Assembly (NCBI GenBank): GCA_015680685.1
Contig: MNCI01004325.1
Span: 92,915-156,914, forward strand
Reading direction: 5' to 3'
From: Gnetum montanum
Taxonomy: Eukaryota; Streptophyta; Gnetopsida; Gnetales; Gnetaceae
DNA: 64,000 nt
Positions 1 to 11,296 of the stretch are shown here, piece after piece (the first letter of the stretch is position 1; each line of letters starts with the position of its first letter). Under the pieces are notes generated by a model. That model was not told the DNA's origin, did no database searches, and worked only from the letters and a program-made list of their open reading frames with translations. A program made the position numbers and the translations under genes.

Positions 1-137
1 CCAAAACTCTCAAGATTTACCTCCAAATGGACTTCTTTTAACAACCCAATCTTCCTAGAGGCTCTAGTAGTTGAAACTTGTCAAAAATGATAAATTTGCA
101 TTATTTTCTTGGCTTCCACACTGAGCATCCTCCTCTT

Positions 138-155
138 CCATGCTAGCTAGCATGG
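138..155. repeat. 18-bp perfect palindrome in satellite core
   Basis: Reads ccatgctagctagcatgg, identical to its reverse complement. It is the best preserved copy of the core motif of the ~190-bp array. Confidence 0.9.
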
Positions 156-1703
156 AGCTAGTGTGGATGAAGCTAGAAAGGTTCATAAGAGGACATGGAT
201 GCATCAAAATAACATGAAAATTACCTTGTACTGACCCTACAACCATGTCCACACATTTGAGAGTTGCCAGACTTTGAAAATTGATAAAAAATAACCAAAA
301 ATCAATCCTATGAGATCCTCCTTGTTGGTTCCACATTGGCCAGCGTGGAGCAAGGGGGGAACTCATAAAACCACCTAAAAAACTCTAAAATTGCATAATT
401 TTAATCCTAGGCCTTAATCATCAGCACCAACAACCCTAGAAGTAAATAGGCACAACCAAAATTAATAAAAAATAACCAAAAATAAATCCTCTAAGATCCT
501 CCTCACTAGTTCCACACTAGCTAGCATGGAACAAGGGGTAAAACTGTTAAGACCACTGAAAAACCTCTAAAATTGCAAAATTTTGACACTAGGCCTTAAT
601 CATCAACGCTAACAACCCTAAAAGTGAACATGCACAATCAAAATTAACCAAAAAAAAACTAAAAATAAATCCTCTAAGATCCTCCTCACTAGTTCCACAC
701 TAGCTGGCATGGAGCTAGCATGGAACAAGCGGAAAAACTATTAAAACCATCTAAAAACCTCTAAAATAACAAAATTTTGACCCCAAGCCTCAACCATTGA
801 TGCCAAAAACCCTAAATATGCACATGCATTATCAAAATTAATCAAAAACTACAAAAAATCCATCACTTTAATTCTTTACATTGGATCCACATTGGCCAGT
901 GTGGAGCCAATGTGGATCTAAGGAGTGACTCGAAAGACCACTTAGAAGCCCTAGAAACTACTAGATCGTGATCCTAAACCCTAGCCCTCAACACTGGAAA
1001 CCCTAAAGGCTAACATGCATGGTTGATTATGGTTAAAAACTAGCCTAAATCTAAGATTTATGGTTTATCCATGTCAAACACCCCTTCTTCCATGTTGTCC
1101 AGCATGAAGCTAGTGTGGCAGAGTTGCTTTTCCACTTTCAATAGCATGTTGATGCCCTAGGAGATCAATAACCTACACCAATAAAGCCTAGGACCCTGTA
1201 GCTATAAGATTACCCTTGTTTAACCTCATTTTAGCCCTTCAAACCCATCAGTTTTCATCCTCCACACTAGAGAAACTCCCCTCATTGCCTCCCTTGCCCC
1301 AACGTGGATCAAGGGGGTGTAACCTTACATTCCCTCATACAGCCTCCAAACATGACCAAGATCAACCAAAAACCTATAAAATCATAGTCTATAGACCTAG
1401 AAGCCTAGAAAATTAATTGATGTGCTCTTAGACCACCCCAAAATCATAGAACAAGGTCACCCCCATTCTTCCATGCTAGGACCACCATGCTCAGTGTGGA
1501 AAAATGGGAAAAAGTTATTTCAACTTGTTTTAGCACTCAAAACCAATCCTAATGGCCTCAAAATGAAGCTAGGGAATGCACAACTCCCAGATTTGGGTAT
1601 TAGCTACTAGTCTAACCTTGTTTGACCTAATTTTGGCTTGGATTTAGATTATCCATGCTAAGCCCTCTCCCATCCAAGCTAGCCAACATGGAAATAGGGA
1701 CCC

Positions 1704-1723
1704 GGGGGGGGGGGGGGGGGGGG
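1704..1723 (+). repeat. G20 homopolymer
   Basis: Twenty consecutive G preceded by three C. It lies inside the satellite-like region and its length may be an assembly estimate. Confidence 0.9.
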
Positions 1724-2199
1724 TGGTTAAGTTTCAAAACATTCTTTTTAAGCTTTTTCAACCTTTAAAGTGCCTAATTTTGATAGATTTGGCCCTAAAC
1801 TACCTTAGGAAGGTCCCAAAACCTTGATTTTGATCCTATGGATGCCATGCAACACATTTTCCTTAGTTTCCATGGTAGGATCACCCTACCCAATGTGGAT
1901 ATAGCATCAAAGATGTTTTCAGGCTTCAAAGGGGGGTTCCAGGGATTGTAACTTACACTAGAACTAGCACATTCCCTTCCCTAATCAACTGTGCTAACAT
2001 GCAAGCCATCAAAAGTCAAAAAATGATTGAAATAAGGCTAGGAAACTATTTGCATGCTTCATCTACACTTGGGATCATGCCTTCCACATTGACCAGCATG
2101 GAAATAAGGGGGGTCCAACGTGGAAGCCTCAAAACCCTTAATTTTTAGGTCCAAACTGCCTAGAAACAACCTCTGTTGGTGCCCAAACTTATCCAATAG

Positions 2200-3576
2200 T
2201 CTTGTAGCCTAAACCATAGCCATTTGAGGTCTAAAAATGGCAAAACTTAACCCTATTTAACCTATATTGAACAATTTTTACTATATATAACTTATTTTTC
2301 TTGATTTGACCTTATTCCGTGATGTTTTGACTTGTTTTGGCCTTGTTTTGCATGGTTGACCTTTTGGTCTCACATAGCCCCTACATAACTTCATTCTTCT
2401 TCATATTCTCTTTGTTATAGCCTTTTTTGATCCTTGTTTGACCTTGGATTAGGTTTGAATAATGGGGTTTGACCTTCTTTGACCACCGTTTGGCACCATG
2501 TGACCATGGCCCACCAAAGTCTAAAACTGGCATCATGGCCTACTAAGGCCTAAAACTAGCACTATGTAACCTCATTTGACCACTCTTTTCCATCATTCAA
2601 CATCATTTAAACTTTGATTCACCTAAGTTGACATTACTTGATATCATTGAACATCAATAAGGCCTTATTTAATATTACTTAACATCATTTTTGTGGTTTT
2701 GATCATCATGTGACCTTCATTTAGCTTCATTTCACATCATTTAGCATTTATTTCACATAATTTGCTCTAATTTATCCCTTATAACCTTTATTGATTAATT
2801 TTAATCATTGTTTAGCCTTTGATTGGTGTTAAATAATGGGGTTTATCATCTCTAACCATCATGTAGCATCATGTAACCATGGCCCACTAAGGCCTAAAAC
2901 TGACGAACTATAACCATAGTTGACCATGTTTGACCTTATACTACCCATAGTGACCTTTGTTGACCATGTTTTGGCATAATTTGACACCAATTTAATGTTT
3001 TGACCCTCTTTTTCTTTATTATTAGAGTATTTTTCATTATTTTAACATTATTTAATCATTTTATCACACAAGTGCCACTTGATATGCTTATGTTGTTATG
3101 CAGGGTTAAGGTAGGAAGATGAGGAAGCAAACTCAACTAGCCTTAAAGCATAAAGAAATACCTCTTGTGATGTTGTTAAACCAAGTCAACCTTAAATACC
3201 TAAACCTTGAGCCTTGAAACCACTACACTATATAGCCATAACACCTTGAAGTAGCCTAATGATCATTAACCATTAAGGCCAGAAACATCACGGAGGGTCC
3301 CTTAGTCGAAATTCCTATATAAGACCATAATGGTAAGGAGAAAATCGATAGGACCAAGTTCCTCACTAGAACTTAAGCCTTTTCAAAACCATGCCAAACC
3401 CTAGTTATGCAACATTAAAGTCATCATATACCCTTGGTTATATCTAATGCTCGCATGATTGCTTGTAGTGTTCTTTATCATTCTTGATAGGTTGCAATGA
3501 ATGATTGATGTCAACAACTTTGATAATATACAACAAGTGAGCTTGTATAACATCTTTCACATGATAGAGAAGCATC
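2200..3576. other. low-complexity non-coding stretch rich in TTGACC
   Basis: No ORF or family is recognised. The words 'tttgacc', 'atcattta' and 'ggcctaaaactgg' recur irregularly, for example at about 2320, 2365, 2447, 2470, 2575 and 2910-2960. The phrase 'ccatggccca(c)ta(a)gg cctaaaact' at about 2507-2560 and 2877-2900 links it to the 29-bp tandem repeat downstream. Confidence 0.4.
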
Positions 3577-3753
3577 ACCATGGCCTACCAAGACCTTAAA
3601 CTAATAATATGACCCACTGAGGCCTTAAATTGGCAATATGACCTACCTAGGCCTTAAACTAGCAATACAACCTACCAAGGCCTTAAACTAACACTACGAC
3701 TTGTTGAGGCCTTAAATTGAAATCATGGCCTACCATGGCCTTAAATTGGTAAC
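3577..3753 (+). repeat. 29-bp tandem repeat, six copies
   Basis: Six head-to-tail copies of a unit close to 'atgacctacctaggcctta' followed by 'aactagcaat'. Copies differ at a few positions, mostly transitions. The unit is not a multiple of three, so it is not a protein repeat. Related single units occur at about 2507-2560 and 2877-2900. Confidence 0.85.
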
Positions 3754-4984
3754 ATTGTTAACCTAGGTGCCTTGGTTTTATCATTTTATGTGGCTTACAC
3801 TCATTGTAATGTTATAACATGCTCTGTTTGCTTGGTTTTCTTATCCTCTTGGAGTTGTGTCTACAGGGTAAAACCTGATGCCATCATAAGGATGAAATTC
3901 ATTATAGCAACAAGCCACTACACTATCTTGACATGTAAGATTTGGTGAGTTCATCCTATTTTGTCATGAGTGCTTGTACCATTGCCCTCCATCTAGCACC
4001 ACTCCTTGAGCCTAGCCCTATAACCTCATTATAGCCTTTTATACCTTGGAAAACAATGTTGACCTATGTTTGCCACTCATGCACTATAGGCATATGGTAT
4101 CTCTTCATCATACTCCATCCTCAAGTCCACTTGAATGTAACATAGCTCATCCAATAAGAAAACCATTAAGTCCATCGAGAGTAACACATTTCATTTCAAT
4201 GGGAAAATCAAGTTTGTTGAGTGTAATGTAACTCATTCAACTGGAAAACTATATCAAATTGGCCATAGCAATAAGACCCAATGAAGGTTTTACCCCACCA
4301 AAAAAAGAGGGAAAGGGGGGTGGGGGTAGGCAAATTGCCAAGAGACTGAATGACCAATAAAGCCTTAAAGCCCAATGGCCAAAGAAATCTTGGAGCGAAG
4401 TGATTAGACCTTCAAATGCATTTGTCGAGTGAACAACAATTTAAAACATGTCAGTGTCATGCTATAGCCATGATGTCAACACTTGGAATGCATTGTTAGC
4501 CTCCACAACTATCTCCTTAATGACCATTACCACCATCTCATCATAGCCTTATCCCATCATCATAAGCACTCTTCAACATGGTTCGACATAACTAGACCAA
4601 GCATAGAGAGGGAACATCGGTGGTGGACTTACAATGGTGTTTTGTATTCTTTGTTAGTGCCTATTGGGTCCATCCTTCAAATACCAACAAAGAGGGGCTA
4701 ATGAAACACCACCAAATTTTCATGTTGTAATCTTTGTAACCCCATCCCATGAAACCCAAGGCTAAACTTAATTGTAAATGTGAAGATTGTAAGCCATGAG
4801 TGGAAATATCACATAGTTCATACTTTTGGGATTGAAAAATGCCTCATAAGTGGCCAAAGCCTCATTCCTTAAGTGGAAAGAGCCACCTAGTATCTATATT
4901 TGGGCTTGGGGAGATCAAAAATGTCTTTTGGGATGCCAAGAATGTTAATTTAATGGGTTTTATGGGGGGAATATAGTTTTCTAT
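3754..4984. other. unassigned non-coding stretch
   Basis: Only short, unrecognisable open frames are present. A purine tract with runs of A then G lies at about 4300-4326 and could be an old polypurine tract, but no LTR boundary can be recognised next to it. Confidence 0.3.
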
Positions 4985-5330
4985 GCTAGAGAACTCCTAC
5001 AAGGAGGTGAATCCCACCTACCCCCAATGTGGAGGGGTGTGGGCCACCTACTCCCAATGTAGAGGCATCAAAACTAGTGTGGAGGAGTGTAGTGGGGTGG
5101 ATCTCACCTACCCCTAGCATAGAAGGGGGTAACTCAGCTTGGAGGAGTTTGAACTTCACTCCCAATGTTGATCTTTCATCTCCCCCAATGTTGACACCTC
5201 CTCCCCAACATAGAAGAAACATGACCAAGATTTTAATGTTACATCAACTCTAGCAAGAACCCTACAATACTAGCATGGAAGGTTGAATACCCAGCATGGA
5301 GTAAAGCCAACGTGGAAGGTGAATCCTCAT
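4985..5330. repeat. short irregular repeats of the 'cctacccccaatgtggagg' type
   Basis: Variants of 'cacctacccccaatgtggag' recur at about 5009, 5045, 5106, 5160, 5182 and 5200. They use the same 'tagcatgga / aatgtggag' words as the satellite cores in 1-2200 but are packed every 30-60 bp. Open frames on both strands here are by-products of the repeat. Confidence 0.55.
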
Positions 5331-6110
5331 TACTATTTCTAGTAAACAAAATGGCCATGGGGGTATAACACTTTCCATGTGTGGTAACCCCACTGAATTT
5401 TGGGCACCAACCCCCCTAAATGTGATAAAAATTTGTAGCAATTTGTAGCCTAATCTATTATTCTTTTGTAGCCCAAATCATGGGCAAAACCCTATAAAAC
5501 CAAAACCCCAACATCATTTCTAGGTTCCACATTGTTGGCAATTACACATACTTTGCATTCTAAGAATTTTTGGCATTTTTTAGGTATCCAAGAGTCCTTA
5601 CTACTTAGTAGAAACCCAACTTCTTGGGGTCTACCAGCATAGAACCATTGTAGTCCTATTACCCTTGTTACCCCCCTTAGGATTTGTGAGCTTGGAGTGT
5701 CAACATTATCCCTATGGGATCCCCAAATTCTAGCATGGAGAGCATTTTGATAGCCTCAAGCCTTTACATTTCTCAACCCCAATAGTGACCAACATTGTGG
5801 ATTATAAGTAGTAGTAGAGGAGGTTCAAAAACATCGGGAGTGGCTAAGCATTTGAATTATGGAGTAGATTCTATGTTCTTCAACTAACTTGGAACTCCCA
5901 CCCAAGTGAACCTACCTTTGCTCTCCTACGAGCACTTTTGTATACATTTTTGAACTCATTCTTTATTCATTTAACAAAGTTTATAGTTTCATTTTGTGTG
6001 CAATTTTTATTCATTTTGGATTTTTAGATATGCAATTTTGTCATTTTTTACAACCCTATTTTGCATCCCATAAGTCCCTGGGTGATCTACCAGACTATCC
6101 AAGGTACCCT
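5331..6110. other. unassigned flank of element A
   Basis: No gene, repeat or known family is recognised. The last five bases (6106-6110, accct) are the left copy of element A's target-site duplication. Confidence 0.4.
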
Positions 6111-6972
6111 TGATGAGTCATGATTTTCTTGGCTCTAATATTAGAGCCACAATATTGGATACCCAATATCAGGACCCTAGATGCATTATTGGATATTCAA
6201 TATTGGGGGGTATGGACTGGCCTATAAATATAGTGCTTGGGTGCAAAGTTTGGGTAATAGTTTTACATTAGGTTTTCATAGTTTTGTTAATAAAGTAGCT
6301 GAACTCTTATAGTTTTATTCCGTAATCGTATAGAATAGTCAATGAGTGCCCATAGAATGGATTTGAGTTAATTTTATGGAGTCTTATTCGAGTGGTAATG
6401 TACCTAGACATATTCCATGAACGATAATAGAACGAGATTCATTCTTATTCATTATAACACTTTGACTTAGATTAGATTTACATTCCATGAAATTTACTTT
6501 TCATGTACTTAGTTAATATTTACATTTTAATGCATGTTAATTAATTAAGCATATAAGTACAATCACTTTGATCATGTGTATAACTCTTGATAATCCTAGC
6601 AACGCTTAACATTTCATAACCTAGCAACATTATATGTGTGTAGGATGTGCATGAGAAGTGAGATCGGATACTTATGTTAGGGTAGTTGATTATTAATTAG
6701 CAAATATATTAGTTTAATTAATTATAAATTGAGTTTGAACCTATTGTTAATCATAGAATAATAAAATATAAAATAATAAAAATCATATGCTTCACTCTGG
6801 ACTAAACCATACGTGACAAAGCTACCACTAGTCCAAGTGGGAAGACAATGAACTAAGATCAAGGCATAGCAATCTAGATGCCACAACTAGTCCCATCCAT
6901 GGAATTTGATTGGATTGTCATGAATGCTTGTGATTTGTATGGTTGGGTATAAGGGTACCTCATCGCTCATCA
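6111..6972 (+). repeat. 5' LTR of element A
   Basis: It is 862 bp with TG...CA ends. U3 is made of 'ccaatattggatatc'-like words. A TATA box, cctataaata, lies at 6221-6230. U5 ends 'gggtacctcatcgctcatca', the U5 end shared with E and F. Confidence 0.93.
6221..6232 (+). promoter_or_regulatory. TATA box of element A 5' LTR
   Basis: cctataaatata, located about 110 bp into the LTR; the same box is at 11388-11399 in the 3' LTR. Confidence 0.7.
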
Positions 6973-6973
6973 T

Positions 6974-6991
6974 TAGTGCCATTACTAGGGA
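6974..6991 (+). other. decayed primer-binding site (tRNA-Asp)
   Basis: tagtgccattactaggga starts one base after the LTR. It matches the plant tRNA-Asp(GUC) complement tggcgccgttgccgggga except for six transitions, mostly at CpG. Element F keeps a nearly intact version at 45613-45630. Confidence 0.8.
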
Positions 6992-7104
6992 TGGTGTAAT
7001 TTATCTAGATTATTTATATTATCCATGATCACGGTAAAGGTATTAATGATCTATCCTTTAGAAAAAATTAATATTTTAAATGACACACATCATAAAAAAA
7101 AACC

Positions 7105-8960
7105 ATGTCTTCACACCAGACCAATAATGCATTGTATGATGAGAACACTTGTAAGAGAAATGATAGGATATATACTGAGGAAAATTGGAGTGAACAACCT
7201 CAAATAGGGTTTTCCTATGCTCATTTAGATCCTTACTACACTCAAAGACTACATTCAACTAGTGTAAATAATCATAGAGGAGATGGAGTAAGTCCTAGAT
7301 CAAGGAGAACCTTAAGGCCTAGGATCTCCTCTAAACCTAGACAAGAGAAATCAAGGGACCATGGGAAGAACTATAGAAGCCATGGTGATTCTCCTAGTTC
7401 CACATCTTCCTCTTCCTCTTCAATGTCTAGTTTTAATGAAGATGAATGTAGGTATAGAGATAGAGCTCCACTACAGGGTCAAGAAAAAGATAGAAATTCA
7501 AGCCAAGGAAAAAATTAAAGACATCACCATGAGCATAGACAAGATCATCATAATCAAATGAATAGAAACACAAATTTTTATCATAATATGTCTAATGATG
7601 ATATGCCTCGTTGGCCACTAAGAGACTTATGCAGGTCACAAAGGCAGTTAATATACCTCACAAGAATCATAAGAATAGTCTATTACCCAGGCTTGATATA
7701 AATAATATCCCTAATTTTGTAGGAGGCTACGATTTTTATCCACAACATCATCTATAAGCCTTCCATGATGTCTATGCCTCATACAACATTGAAAGTGGGT
7801 GGCAAAACTTAAGCTCTTTTCCTAGGACATTAATCGATAAAGCTGAAGTATGATATCAATCATTGACACCAAATTCAATCCAATGGTGGTCCACAATGTT
7901 GAAAATTTTCAATGAAAAATACCAAACCTATATGAGGGTGTCTAACCTAAAGAGACAAATCCAAGAGTGGAAGCAAGAAAATCATGAACCCTTGGATGTG
8001 GCCTTGGATAGATACTATTTGCTACTACATAGATGTCTAGGCCATGATTTCTTTGAGGAAAGGAACCTTTTCCACATATTGATGGGCTTTGTAATGAAAC
8101 AAGGGAGATCCTTGCGATGTATGCTCTAGGTCAATTATAGGAGCTATGAACCCATCAGATATGAGAGTTGATCGAGTGTGTGGCAAAAGAAAAAGGAGAG
8201 CTATGTAAATGGGAGAATGTTAAGGAAAACAACTAGGATCCAACCCTTCAAAAGAAAAGGATCCACATCTATGATGAGGAAAAGGAGGTAGCTCTTAATG
8301 AGATGATTTTACAATGAACCTTGCCAATACAAAATTCTCTTGCTGAGCTTGAAGCAAAGTTGGATAAGATGTCAAAATTGATAAATGAGAAAGTTAAAAC
8401 TTGCATAGAAACCATAGAGGAGAGAGTGACACAAAGCAAATTAGGTCATCACAACAAAAGAAGGAAAAAGAACCAAGAAATAGCTAGGAACACTTATCGG
8501 TAAACAAGAAACATGGCTAAAGAAAGTAAGGCTATAGACTTAACCATAGACAAAGATAATGGATGTGAAATTTTCATATATGACCATCCAAAGGGACATT
8601 GCCCAATCTTGTATATATGACCATCCAAAGGGACATTTCCCAATTTTCATATATGTGAAATTTTCATATATGACCATCCAAAGGAACATTTTCATATATG
8701 ACCATCCAAAGGTACCCCATCAACTAAAGAATGCCACTTGTGCTATGAACATACACATAAATGATAATTCTAATAGATCTCAACCACAACATTGGAAGCA
8801 TCCATTCTGGAGGAAAGGTCGTAAGTTGAGGCAAAACACTCATGGACCTACTACATCACCTGAACTAGCACAAGGCCAATCTGATGCAACAACCTTTCTC
8901 ACAAAAATGATGTCTCCTAATCATATGCAAAAGCCAACAACCATCAACACTCCAACATAA
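7105..8960 (+). pseudogene. gag: Athila-like gag relic of element A
   Basis: The open N-terminal part (7105-7518, 137 aa) is basic with a Ser-rich tract near residues 95-110 and resembles the N-terminal gag of F. After stops, the capsid-like block follows at about 7690-8130 in broken frames ('WW..ML.IFNEKYQTY', 'W....HEPLDVALDRYY'), clearly matching F at 46730-47060. A Lys/Glu-rich coiled segment lies at 8320-8500, then a zinc-knuckle segment that has been tandemly multiplied (8567-8715). The protein would package RNA in the virus-like particle. Several stops and frameshifts make it non-functional. Confidence 0.8.
8567..8715 (+). repeat. tandem amplification of the gag zinc-knuckle segment
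   Basis: 'tatatgaccatccaaaggaa' and close variants occur four times, at about 8576, 8613, 8667 and 8695, with 'gtgaaattttcatat' before two of them. In F the single equivalent segment encodes the C-x2-C-x3-H-x4-C knuckle. Copy spacings are unequal (about 37, 54 and 28 bp), so reading frames differ between copies. Confidence 0.8.
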
Positions 8961-11296
8961 GACATAAATGATAAACCTATCATTGTGGAGAGACAGAAGA
9001 ATCCATGCATCACCAATAATGATAAAGGATGCAATTGTGGGCCAGAAGTTCAACATATTAACACAACCTCTATACTGGCACACCATAAAGTTTAGGAGCA
9101 AGTGTGTGAGCAAAAGCCAGTCTACGTAGTAGCCACTAAACCAGAAGACACCCAGTGGCTTGAAAATGAGAATATAAAACTGTTTCAAAGATGCATGAAA
9201 GTAACTGATTTGCTTATCAGTTCTGGAATTTTCTAATTCTTCATATGTTTTTAATTTCTTAATATTTTTCTTTTCTTTATATTTTTCTCTTTTCTTAAGT
9301 TATTTTTTTTATGTTTTATGAATGTGTTTTATGTTTTTATTTATAAAATTTCCAAGTCATGATGTAGAAGTCAACACTATGTGTTAGATTTTTTATGGTA
9401 TGCTATTAAGATGATTGGGTAAGTAATTCTGTAAAGTAGTGAGACCACCTCATCCATCCCTCCAATTCTTTGAATAAAAGGTCTTTTTCATGGAAGCAAT
9501 TTAGTTCTTCTTTTATGAAACTAAAATTAATCAATGATCATTGTACCTTGAAGAAAGAGGGAATGACCAAGCGGGAATGGCAAAGGATGTGACCTTAAGG
9601 GGACTTGTTGGATTCTCTTCTTGACTTCCTTCATGTGGTTTATGACTCTTCTTGGAATGTATCATCACTCCCCCCTTGACCAATAAAAAGAAAGCTCTAT
9701 CTTTGCATGGTGTGGTTCCCATCCAAAACAAAAAAAAGAAAAGAAAAAAGAAACCAAAAAACACAAAAAAAGAGGGAAAAGACAAAATAATAATAAACAA
9801 TGATGGAAATTCAAAGCACACCCCTTAAACACAATAATGGACTACAAGCATTGGTTATGGGGCTGGAAAGACATGTTACCAATGCCTGAAGACACCCCTC
9901 TAACTACGGCCCTTCCTTCCTTCTTCTCTTTTCTTCTCTTTTTGGAGTAATTATTATTCTTTGAGGTGGCTGTGGACTCATGGTGGTTGGTAGGATGGAA
10001 CACATCAATGCAAGGTCACTATTCATGGTATGGACTTGGTCTAAACTTGGAAAACTAGGTATGTTGACCATTTTAATCACACTTGTCACAAGAACCTATT
10101 GTGGACATGGTCAAGTACCTTACATCCTAATCTATGCAATCCCTTCTCATTCCATGATTCACCTCACTATTGCATGCGATTATGAGCCTTGTCATTGTGT
10201 GTAGTATAGTGCAACATCTTAACACAATAGTTGTGTGTTGTTTGGAACAAAGGCATGGTCTAAATTTAACTTCTCGAGTGCCCACGAACATCTATAGAAG
10301 TGGGTATGCAAGGGCATTATGGCAGGAGCTTGCTTTGGGAAATACCCACTTACATAACTTTTGTTGATCATGGCTTTGAACTAACCCTCACATCTTCCAG
10401 AACATCAATGATGATTTCTCTGAATTTATGCATGATTTTGGGATTACTTCTCATTTGTTTCATTAATTTTTCCCACTTTTCTATTTCCATATCTATTAAT
10501 ATTTCTTGGTCATATTCTGAATTAGACCCTTGGTCTTAATTATTCAAAAACCTATGTGCTTTAGGAGTTATGCTTATTAGTCATGGGGGCTAGGAATGTC
10601 TACTTTAAAATTTTCCAACATCCTATTTTTGAACATCATGGTAACTAATAGTAATTGATCAAAGTATTGTGAACATCTTGATGATTTTAGTTACCTCATA
10701 GCCTTAGGCATAGTATGTTGTAATCACCTTATGCTTAAAAGAAAACTAAGGTATTGAAAAGGGGTTAATTATTAAGGAAAATTTACCGTAACTAATGTTG
10801 ATCCTTTGGTAACTGTAGGTGATGCTAAAAGAAACACCTAAGGAAGAAGGTCTTTTGCTAGGCATGAAAACAAAGCCAAGAGAGAGACAATAGAGGATAT
10901 GACCATGGGCTCAAAATTTGCATGCTTGCTAGACCCATGGGGCAATGAGAAGAAATTTTAGTTCATCCTTCAAGAATGTCCTACATAACCAGAAAAGCAT
11001 CAACATAACAATCAAGGTTAACAGTTTGCTGTTGCTAGCGAGAACAAGAAGAATCATCTTTAGTGGATTTTTAAACACCTCTGTAAATTTTGTAATCTTT
11101 AATGTCTATCCAATATTTTTGTTACTCTGTCATTTTTTATGCATGCACTTAAAATAAAATTTTGTAATGTGCCACTTAGGGTTAGTTAGTAGTTTGCATA
11201 GAAGTTAATAATCCCATATATTCCCAATATTTTGTAAGGAACTTGTTTCTCATTTTGTTTAATTTGAGGATGAGTTTTCATTTAGTCATGGGGGTA
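8961..11296 (+). other. non-coding 3' internal region of element A with purine tract
   Basis: No pol domain is visible. Blocks shared with C and E include 'tgcatggtgtggttcccatc' near 9702 (reverse complement at about 38342-38361 in E) and the 'ggaaagacatgttaccaatg' motif at 9866 (reverse complement twice in C). An A-rich tract lies at 9725-9790. The 'catgggggta' purine tract at 11287-11296 abuts the 3' LTR, and the same string abuts the LTR of E at 33790-33800. Confidence 0.65.

Larger units (their letters stand above)
1..2200. repeat. diverged ~190-bp satellite-like tandem array
   Basis: About eleven related units follow each other. The recognisable core is a pair of inverted words around 'tccacactagctagcatgga', seen near 138, 330, 510, 692, 887, 1090, 1262-1305, 1471, 1670, 1871 and 2080, so the spacing is roughly 180-205 bp. 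Between cores, the units at about 300-1020 also share 'aacctctaaaattgca', 'aggccttaatcatca' and 'aaccctaaa' in the same order, so whole monomers and not only the core are related. Units after 1100 are much more diverged. No coding potential is visible. It could instead be the repeat-rich untranslated part of a very old LTR element; period and order favour a tandem satellite. Confidence 0.7.

Noticed and set aside
800-1010. Interstitial telomere repeat
   Set aside because: Single aaaccctaa words are separated by other monomer sequence; there is no tandem TTTAGGG run.
2290-3000. W-box-like TTGACC cluster (about nine copies)
   Set aside because: The words belong to a low-complexity 'tttgacc/ccatgtttgacc' texture with no gene nearby; no reason to call WRKY regulation.
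4986-5253. Overlapping open frames on both strands
   Set aside because: They arise from short repeats without stops; both strands are open at once and the peptides are repetitive.
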